A stretch of 12,020 nt of DNA from SZUA-430 sp964547645 (lineage in GTDB: Bacteria; Pseudomonadota; Alphaproteobacteria; Micropepsales; Micropepsaceae): the NCBI GenBank assembly GCA_964547645.1, contig CAZJOM010000103.1, forward strand, positions 1-12,020, in the 5' to 3' direction. The position numbers were made by a program, and so were the translations under genes. Below the pieces are notes generated by a model. That model worked only from the letters and a program-made list of their open reading frames with translations. It was not told the DNA's origin and searched no databases. Positions 7,491 through 12,020 of this stretch are shown here, piece after piece. The stretch's first letter is position 1; each line of letters starts with the position of its first letter.

Positions 7491-8864
7491 ATGAATTGGA
7501 ACCCCGGCAGCTGGCGCACGCGCCCCGTCGCGCAGATCCCGAACTACGCGGACCCGGACGCTCAAACGCGCGTCGAGACGCGCCTGAAGTCGTTTCCGCC
7601 GCTCGTGTTTGCCGGCGAAGCGCGCAACCTGAAGCGCGCGCTGGCCGACGTCGCCGAAGGCCGTGCGTTCCTGCTCCAAGGCGGTGATTGCGCCGAGTCC
7701 TTCGCCGAGTTCCACCCCGACAACATCCGCGACACGTTCCGCGTCCTGCTGCAGATGGCGGTAGTGTTGACGTTCGCTGGCGCCATGCCGGTCGTCAAGG
7801 TCGGCCGCATCGCGGGTCAGTTCGCCAAGCCCCGGTCGTCCGATATGGAAGCGATCGACGGCGTCGAGTTGCCCTCCTACCGCGGCGACATCGTCAATGC
7901 GGCGCCATTCGATAAGATCTCGCGTGAGCCCGACGCGGAGCGCATGATCCAGGCCTATGCGCAAGCCGCCTCGACGTTGAACCTGCTCCGCGCCTTCGCA
8001 TCGGGCGGCTACGCAGATCTGCACAACGTGCACCGGTGGAATCTGGGCTTCATCGCGGGCTCGCCCTCGGGTGAACGCTACCGCGCGCTCGCCGATCGAA
8101 TCTCCGAGACGTTGGAGTTCATGGAAGCTTGCGGCATCACGCCGGACTCCGCGCCGCAACTGCGCACGACCGAGTTCTACACCAGCCACGAAGCGCTGCT
8201 GCTGGGTTACGAGCAGGCGATGACGCGCATCGATTCCACGACCGGCGACTGGTACGACACCTCCGCGCACTTGCTCTGGATTGGCGACCGCACGCGCAAC
8301 CTCGACGGCGCGCATCTGGAATACGCGCGCGGCATCAACAACCCGCTAGCGGTCAAGTGCGGTCCCTCGCTCACGAACGACGAGCTGATACGCATCTGCG
8401 ATATTCTGAACCCGGCAAACGAGCCCGGCCGCTTGACGCTGATCGCCCGCTTTGGCTCCGACAAGGTCGAGGAGCACCTCCCGCGCCTCGTCCGCACGAT
8501 CAAGCGTGAAGGCCGCAAGGTCATTTGGTCCTGCGATCCGATGCACGGCAACACGATCAAGTCGACGACGGGCTTCAAGACCCGCCCGTTCGATCGCGTG
8601 CTGAAGGAAGTGCAAACCTTCTTCGCGGTCCATCGCGCCGAAGGCACGCACGCCGGCGGTGTTCACCTGGAGCTCACGGGGCAGAACGTCACCGAGTGCA
8701 CCGGCGGCGCCACCGCGATCACCGACGCCGACCTCTCGAGCCGCTACCACACGCACTGCGACCCGCGCCTGAACGCCAACCAGTCGCTGGAGCTTGCTTT
8801 CCTGGTTGCCGAAGGCATCCGCGCCGAACGTGTCAAAGCGCAGAAAGCCGTCGCGGCGCAGTGA
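7491..8864 (+). CDS. Class II 3-deoxy-7-phosphoheptulonate (DAHP) synthase
   Basis: This enzyme condenses phosphoenolpyruvate and erythrose-4-phosphate to DAHP, the first step of the shikimate pathway to aromatic amino acids. It has 457 residues, typical of the plant-like class II (AroA-II) family. Visible family motifs are LLQGGDCAESF (62-72, with metal-ligand Cys67), VGRIAGQFAKPRS, EFYTSHEALLLGYEQ, HLLWIGDRTR, INNPLAVKCGP, WSCDPMHGNT (346-355, His352), GGVHLELTGQNVTECTGG, and YHTHCDPRLNANQSLELAF near residue 420. The very short N-terminus lacks the long extension of the Mycobacterium enzyme, which carries part of its allosteric sites, so feedback control may differ. The start is ATG 7491 with AAAGG ten bases upstream, and MNWNPGSWR is the usual family beginning. 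It is encoded downstream of rpiA, which acts in the pathway supplying its sugar substrate. Confidence 0.97.
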   Translation: MNWNPGSWRTRPVAQIPNYADPDAQTRVETRLKSFPPLVFAGEARNLKRALADVAEGRAFLLQGGDCAESFAEFHPDNIRDTFRVLLQMAVVLTFAGAMPVVKVGRIAGQFAKPRSSDMEAIDGVELPSYRGDIVNAAPFDKISREPDAERMIQAYAQAASTLNLLRAFASGGYADLHNVHRWNLGFIAGSPSGERYRALADRISETLEFMEACGITPDSAPQLRTTEFYTSHEALLLGYEQAMTRIDSTTGDWYDTSAHLLWIGDRTRNLDGAHLEYARGINNPLAVKCGPSLTNDELIRICDILNPANEPGRLTLIARFGSDKVEEHLPRLVRTIKREGRKVIWSCDPMHGNTIKSTTGFKTRPFDRVLKEVQTFFAVHRAEGTHAGGVHLELTGQNVTECTGGATAITDADLSSRYHTHCDPRLNANQSLELAFLVAEGIRAERVKAQKAVAAQ

Positions 8865-8893
8865 CGCTTTTGCGTGGCGGCTAAACGCGGCTA

Positions 8894-8920
8894 GCCTGTC
8901 CCAGGGTGTTGGGGACAGGC
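8894..8920 (+). promoter_or_regulatory. 9-bp hairpin directly before the start codon of the 8922 gene
   Basis: GCCTGTCCC (8894-8902) and GGGACAGGC (8912-8920) are perfect inverted arms with a 9-nt loop, AGGGTGTTG. The 3' arm ends one base before the ATG at 8922, so in RNA the purine-rich region where a ribosome binding site would lie is paired. It could regulate translation, act as an operator, or be part of the end of the DAHP synthase transcript, though no T-run follows. Confidence 0.55.
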
Positions 8921-8921
8921 G

Positions 8922-9623
8922 ATGCGGGCATTGCTCATCTGGTGTGCGCTGGGCGTGGGGCTGATCGGGCTCAAAGCGCATCTCGATCGGACTGCCGCGA
9001 AGTATCCGGACGTTGCCGTCCGCGCCGGCAGCGAAACCTACTTCATCCCGCGTCAGTTCGTTCGCAACGACGGCTGGCGCGCCGACGCGCAACGCCTTGC
9101 CGGCTGTTGGGATGCGCGAGAGGCGGGCCTCGTCCCCGTTGCCGCCTCCGTCGCCGCTTGCGGCGAAAGGCCGTTGGACCTGCACATCCCAGCAAACCTT
9201 CTCGGTCTCGCTGCCGCGGAAGCTCTGCGCGGCCACCCGCTCGCCGCCACGTTCTGGCCGGCGTATGCTCCGCCCACGGAGCATCTGACGCAAGCGGCCG
9301 AGGCCTGGCGAGGGCAGGGTGCTTGGGCCAACCGCAGCGTTGCCGCGCGCACCGATTGGCAGCTCGTCCAAATCGCATCGCCTGCATCGCCCTGGATTTA
9401 TCTCCTGACGGCGGAGCCCGCCACGGGCGATCTCGCCAAGGTCTACGCGGGCCGCTGCTACCGGCCAGAACCGTTGAGCGACGTCGGCATGACCTGCGAG
9501 CTTGTGCTGCGTATCGGCAACCGCGCCGCGATCGAATACGCGCTCGGCCCCGACGAGGTCATGCAGTTTTCCGTTTTGCGGGAGAGCCTTTTAGCGCAAG
9601 CGAGCATCTGGCGAAGAACCTGA
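8922..9623 (+). CDS. Hypothetical membrane-anchored or exported protein (233 aa)
   Basis: I do not recognise this protein. It has 233 residues. A hydrophobic stretch at residues 3-17 (ALLIWCALGVGLIGL) near a single N-terminal Arg looks like an uncleaved signal anchor; no clear signal peptidase site follows. The remainder is soluble in character, with Trp-rich segments and four cysteines outside the anchor (Cys62, Cys80, Cys179, Cys192), arranged as two pairs that could form disulfides in the periplasm. Codon third positions are G/C rich as in neighbours. The ATG at 8922 is the first usable start in frame; upstream in-frame codons give no ATG, GTG or TTG. It lies 57 nt after DAHP synthase and is convergent with the oxidoreductase gene, the two stop codons being 12 nt apart. 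Function unknown; location is inferred. Confidence 0.75.
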   Translation: MRALLIWCALGVGLIGLKAHLDRTAAKYPDVAVRAGSETYFIPRQFVRNDGWRADAQRLAGCWDAREAGLVPVAASVAACGERPLDLHIPANLLGLAAAEALRGHPLAATFWPAYAPPTEHLTQAAEAWRGQGAWANRSVAARTDWQLVQIASPASPWIYLLTAEPATGDLAKVYAGRCYRPEPLSDVGMTCELVLRIGNRAAIEYALGPDEVMQFSVLRESLLAQASIWRRT

Positions 9624-9635
9624 AGCCCTGCCGCC

Positions 9636-10643
9636 TCATCCCACATGCACCAGGCGCCTCCCGAAGCTGTCGCCGGTAAAAAGCCCGATGAACGCCGCCG
9701 GCGCCTGCTCGATCCCTTCGATGATCTCTTCGCGATAGCTGAGCCTGCCCTCGCGCACCCATTCCGCCATCTGCGCCCGCGCCTCCGCGAACTGCACGCC
9801 GTAATCGTAGACGACAAGCCCTTCCATCTTCAGCCGCTGCGTGATGAAGGGCAGTGTGTGGCGAATGCCGCGCGGTTGCACCGCGTTGTACTCCGCGATT
9901 TGCCCCGACACGACAATGCGCCCGCCTTTGCGCATGTTGAGAATGGCGGCATCCAGCGTCTCGCCACCCACATTGTCGAAATAGATGTCGATCCCCTTCG
10001 GCGCCGCCGCCTTGAAAGCGGCGGTCAGATCGCCCGCGGTCTTGTAGTTGATGACAACGTCGAAGCCGATCTCCTTCAGATAAGCGCACTTCGCATCCGA
10101 CCCCGCGAGCCCGATCGTCGTGCAGCCCAAGATCTTCGCGATCTGCCCGGCGGTCGCGCCGACGGTCCCGGCCGCCGACGAAATCACGACGACATTGCCC
10201 TCCTTTGGCTTGCCGATTTCGAACAAGCCGAAGAACGCGGTCAGCCCAGGAATCCCGAACACCCCGATCGCTGCCGTGGGCCCGATCGTGCCCTTGTAAA
10301 TCTCAGGGTCGAGCGCCTGAACCCCGCGCCCGTCGCTCAAGAAATGCGTCTGCCAGCCGAAGCCGCCCCAAACGTCCGCGCCTTCTTTCAGCTTCGCATT
10401 GCGCGAGGCGATCACTTTGCCCACGCCCGCGCTCTCGATTGGCGCGCCGAGCGGCAGGGCAGGGGCGTAGGAGTCGCCCGACAACCGCGACCGCATGCCC
10501 GGATCGACGGAGATATGGGACACCCGGATCAGCGCCTGGCCCTCCGCCACCTCCGGCAAGCTCGCCTGCTCCAGCGCAAAGTCGTCCGCGGAGGGCACGC
10601 CCTCCGGCCGCTTTGCCAACACCCAACGACGGTAGGTGGTCAT
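9636..10643 (-). CDS. NADP-dependent oxidoreductase, zinc-independent MDR superfamily
   Basis: This 335-residue enzyme belongs to the medium-chain dehydrogenase/reductase superfamily, in the group of leukotriene B4 dehydrogenase / prostaglandin reductase and bacterial CurA-like enzymes. These use NADPH to reduce carbon-carbon double bonds of alpha,beta-unsaturated ketones and aldehydes. The N-terminal GroES-like part contains HISVDPGMRSR (43-53). The Rossmann part has SSAAGTVGATAGQIAK (155-170) for nucleotide binding, NYK (199-201), PKGIDIYFDNVGGETLDAA (215-233) and SGQIAEYN (246-253). No structural-zinc cysteine cluster is present, as expected. The ATG at 10643 is preceded by GAAGGGCGGGA, a usable Shine-Dalgarno. 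It lies downstream of a paralogue on the same strand, 78 nt away. The natural substrate cannot be named; detoxification of reactive enones or quinones is a reasonable inference. Confidence 0.92.
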   Translation of the reverse strand: MTTYRRWVLAKRPEGVPSADDFALEQASLPEVAEGQALIRVSHISVDPGMRSRLSGDSYAPALPLGAPIESAGVGKVIASRNAKLKEGADVWGGFGWQTHFLSDGRGVQALDPEIYKGTIGPTAAIGVFGIPGLTAFFGLFEIGKPKEGNVVVISSAAGTVGATAGQIAKILGCTTIGLAGSDAKCAYLKEIGFDVVINYKTAGDLTAAFKAAAPKGIDIYFDNVGGETLDAAILNMRKGGRIVVSGQIAEYNAVQPRGIRHTLPFITQRLKMEGLVVYDYGVQFAEARAQMAEWVREGRLSYREEIIEGIEQAPAAFIGLFTGDSFGRRLVHVG

Positions 10644-10669
10644 TGTCCCGCCCTTCGACCTCGAATCAA

Positions 10670-10694
10670 CCGTGCATCATTTGGTGATGCACGG
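10670..10694 (-). promoter_or_regulatory. 10-bp hairpin between the two oxidoreductase genes
   Basis: CCGTGCATCA (10670-10679) and TGATGCACGG (10685-10694) are perfect inverted arms with a 5-nt loop. On the minus strand only a weak T-containing tail (TTGATT) follows, so an intrinsic terminator is possible but not typical. It may instead be an operator for the downstream gene, whose start is 27 nt away, or an RNA processing hairpin that sets different expression of the two genes. Confidence 0.55.
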
Positions 10695-10721
10695 CCAGTT
10701 GTTGGCAAGCGCGGGGCGAAC

Positions 10722-11753
10722 CTAAACCGCCTTATCCGGCCCGATCTTGACCAGCGCCTTGCCGAAGTTTTCGCCCTTGAAGAGGCCCAGAAACGCTTTC
10801 GGTGCGTTCTGTAATCCTTCGACGACCGTCTCGTGCCACTTCATTTTGCCTTCACCGATCAGCTTGCCCATCTCCTGATGGAACTTCGGCAGCAGATCGA
10901 AGTGGTTCGACACGACGAAGCCTTCGATGCGCAGGCTCTTCGGGATCGTCATAATGATGTTCCACGGTCCGGGTGCCGGCGCCGTGTTGTTGTACTGCTC
11001 GATCATCCCGCACACGGCGATGCGCCCGAACACCTTCATGTGGTTGAGCGCGGCTTCCAAATGCTTGCCGCCGACATTCTCGAAATAGACGTCGATCCCC
11101 TTCGGGAACGCCGCCCCGACCGCCTTGTCGAGATCGGCCGTGGTCTTGTAGTTGATCGCCTTGTCGATCTTGGCCTCTTTCAGCAGCCATTGGCACTTCT
11201 CGTCCGACCCGGCCGAGCCCACGACATAGGCGCCATGCGCCTTCGCGAGCTGGCAGACGATCGAACCGACCGCGCCCGACGCCGCCGACACGAACACCGT
11301 CTCGCTCGGCTTGAACGCGGCGACCTTGAACAGCCCCGCATAAGCGGTCAGCCCCGGCATGCCGAGCGCACCCAAGAAACTCTGCACCGGCGCCAACTTC
11401 GGATCGACCTTCTGCGGCATCGCCATCGGTCCCACGACCGCATACTCGCGCCAACCCAACATGTGGTTCAGATAATCGCCGACCGCGAAGTGCGCACCCT
11501 TGCCGGCGGCGATCACTTGCCCGATCGCGCCGCCTTGCAGCGGCTGGCCGATCTGAAACGGCGGCACATAGCTCTCGCGATCGATCATCCGCCCGCGCAT
11601 ATAAGGATCGACCGACATCCACACATTGCGCACCAAAACCTCGCCATCTTTAGGCTCGGCAACGGCAGACTCCACGTACTCGAAATTCTCGTCAGCCGGC
11701 ATCCCGACCGGACGGCTCTTCAGCCGGATCTCATGACCCTTCAAATTGCGCAT
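10722..11753 (-). CDS. NADP-dependent oxidoreductase, zinc-independent MDR superfamily (paralogue)
   Basis: This 343-residue protein belongs to the same CurA / prostaglandin-reductase-like group as its downstream neighbour. Visible are WMSVDPYMRGRM (45-56) in the GroES-like domain, the nucleotide-binding loop VSAASGAVGSIVCQLAK (155-171), NYK (201-203), FPKGIDVYFENVGGKHLEAAL (216-236), CGMIEQYN (248-255) and the C-terminal NAPKAFLGLFKGENFGKALVKI. It keeps the textbook AASGAVGS sequence, where the neighbour has SAAGTVGA. The start is ATG 11753, with AGGAG seven bases upstream; the frame stays open to 11882, but that 43-codon extension is basic, Ser/Pro-rich and unlike the family. The gene may be the first of a two-gene operon. 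NADPH-dependent reduction of enone-type substrates is expected from the family; the particular substrate is unknown. Confidence 0.94.
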   Translation of the reverse strand: MRNLKGHEIRLKSRPVGMPADENFEYVESAVAEPKDGEVLVRNVWMSVDPYMRGRMIDRESYVPPFQIGQPLQGGAIGQVIAAGKGAHFAVGDYLNHMLGWREYAVVGPMAMPQKVDPKLAPVQSFLGALGMPGLTAYAGLFKVAAFKPSETVFVSAASGAVGSIVCQLAKAHGAYVVGSAGSDEKCQWLLKEAKIDKAINYKTTADLDKAVGAAFPKGIDVYFENVGGKHLEAALNHMKVFGRIAVCGMIEQYNNTAPAPGPWNIIMTIPKSLRIEGFVVSNHFDLLPKFHQEMGKLIGEGKMKWHETVVEGLQNAPKAFLGLFKGENFGKALVKIGPDKAV

Positions 11754-11941
11754 GGACGAACTCCTGTTGAGAAAAAGCGGATGGGGCGACCTTAGCCCCC
11801 GCGGCCATCCAGGGCTAGCACGCTGTACTTGTCGACGTTTGCGGAGCCCGCCTTCGCTCCCATAAGTCGCCGCAAGTCGCAACGTCGCGCGGCCATCGCA
11901 GCCGCGCTCCTGCAGATAGCAGCGTCGCTGAAAACCAAAGA

Positions 11942-11978
11942 GCGGATCGGAAACCTGCGCGTTCTGGGGGTGATCCGC
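11942..11978 (-). terminator. Possible terminator downstream of the edge tRNA
   Basis: On the minus strand, GCGGATC (11978-11972) and GATCCGC (11948-11942) pair perfectly across a 23-nt spacer and are followed by the T-rich TCTTTGGTTTTC. The position, 24 nt after the tRNA CCA, fits a tRNA terminator, but the loop is long. Confidence 0.3.
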
Positions 11979-12001
11979 GACGCAGCAGTGGCTTGGGAAA
12001 A

Positions 12002-12020
12002 TGGCGCGCCCTAGGGGAGT
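12002..12020 (-). tRNA. Partial tRNA (3' end only), probably tRNA-Arg
   Basis: Read on the minus strand, the last 19 bases are ACT, then CCCCT, AGGGCGC, G and CCA. They parse as the end of a T-loop, the 3' strand of the T-stem, the 3' strand of an acceptor stem, the discriminator and an encoded CCA. The implied 5' acceptor strand GCGCCCT with discriminator G is the one I recall for E. coli tRNA-Arg(UCU). The anticodon is outside the window, so the amino acid is only a suggestion. Confidence 0.72.

Noticed and set aside
9645..11795. Two long plus-strand open frames (9645-10814 and 10833-11795) opposite the oxidoreductase genes
   Set aside because: Both are rich in Arg, His, Pro and Asp and show no domain, while the minus strand encodes full-length conserved enzymes.
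11754..11882. Upstream extension of the 10722-11753 oxidoreductase to 11882
   Set aside because: ATG 11753 has an AGGAG seven bases upstream; the extension is basic, low in conserved character and unlike the family.
11829..12014. 61-codon plus-strand open frame at the right end
   Set aside because: It runs through the antisense of the partial tRNA and has no ribosome binding site or recognisable feature.

Overview
The window is about 12 kb of GC-rich DNA with tightly packed housekeeping genes and no sign of phage, insertion sequence, CRISPR array or defence island. Gene content, class II DAHP synthase, the gph/glmU/glmS neighbourhood, TTG/GTG start codons and promoters of the TTGAC-N17-CTATAG type all suggest an alphaproteobacterium. 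A Caulobacterales or Hyphomonadaceae-like organism is my inference; no marker gene proves it.

Layout. Positions 1-960 (minus strand) hold a TerC-family membrane protein and, upstream of it, a complete tRNA-Val(CAC) with a strong promoter. Positions 954-1631 (minus) hold a HAD phosphatase of the phosphoglycolate phosphatase type (gph). Diverging from it, glmU and glmS (1768-4973, plus) form a two-gene operon with a 5-nt gap. glmS makes glucosamine-6-phosphate, and GlmU acetylates and uridylates glucosamine-1-phosphate to UDP-GlcNAc for peptidoglycan and lipopolysaccharide. The space between glmS and the convergent gene is almost filled by a 119-nt palindromic element. A hemolysin III/PAQR-family 7-TM protein follows (5129-5818, minus).

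Positions 5819-6233 are a 415-nt divergent intergenic region of lower GC. It carries a perfect TGTGA-N6-TCACA box, a small dyad, and a TTGCAC-N17-CTATAG promoter placed so close to rpiA that its mRNA is probably leaderless. Then come rpiA (6234-6950), a small unrecognised protein (7070-7420), class II DAHP synthase (7491-8864) and an unrecognised membrane-anchored cysteine-containing protein (8922-9623), all on the plus strand. RpiA feeds the pentose phosphate pathway, whose erythrose-4-phosphate is a substrate of DAHP synthase.

Positions 9636-11753 (minus) hold two tandem paralogous zinc-independent medium-chain NADP-dependent oxidoreductases, separated by 78 nt containing a perfect 10-bp hairpin. 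The last bases (12002-12020) are the 3' end of a second tRNA, probably tRNA-Arg, cut by the window edge.

I found no novel multi-gene system. The points most worth a second look are non-coding: the glmS-downstream palindromic element, the CRP-type box, the leaderless rpiA promoter, and the hairpins beside start codons or between genes at 7456, 8894 and 10670.
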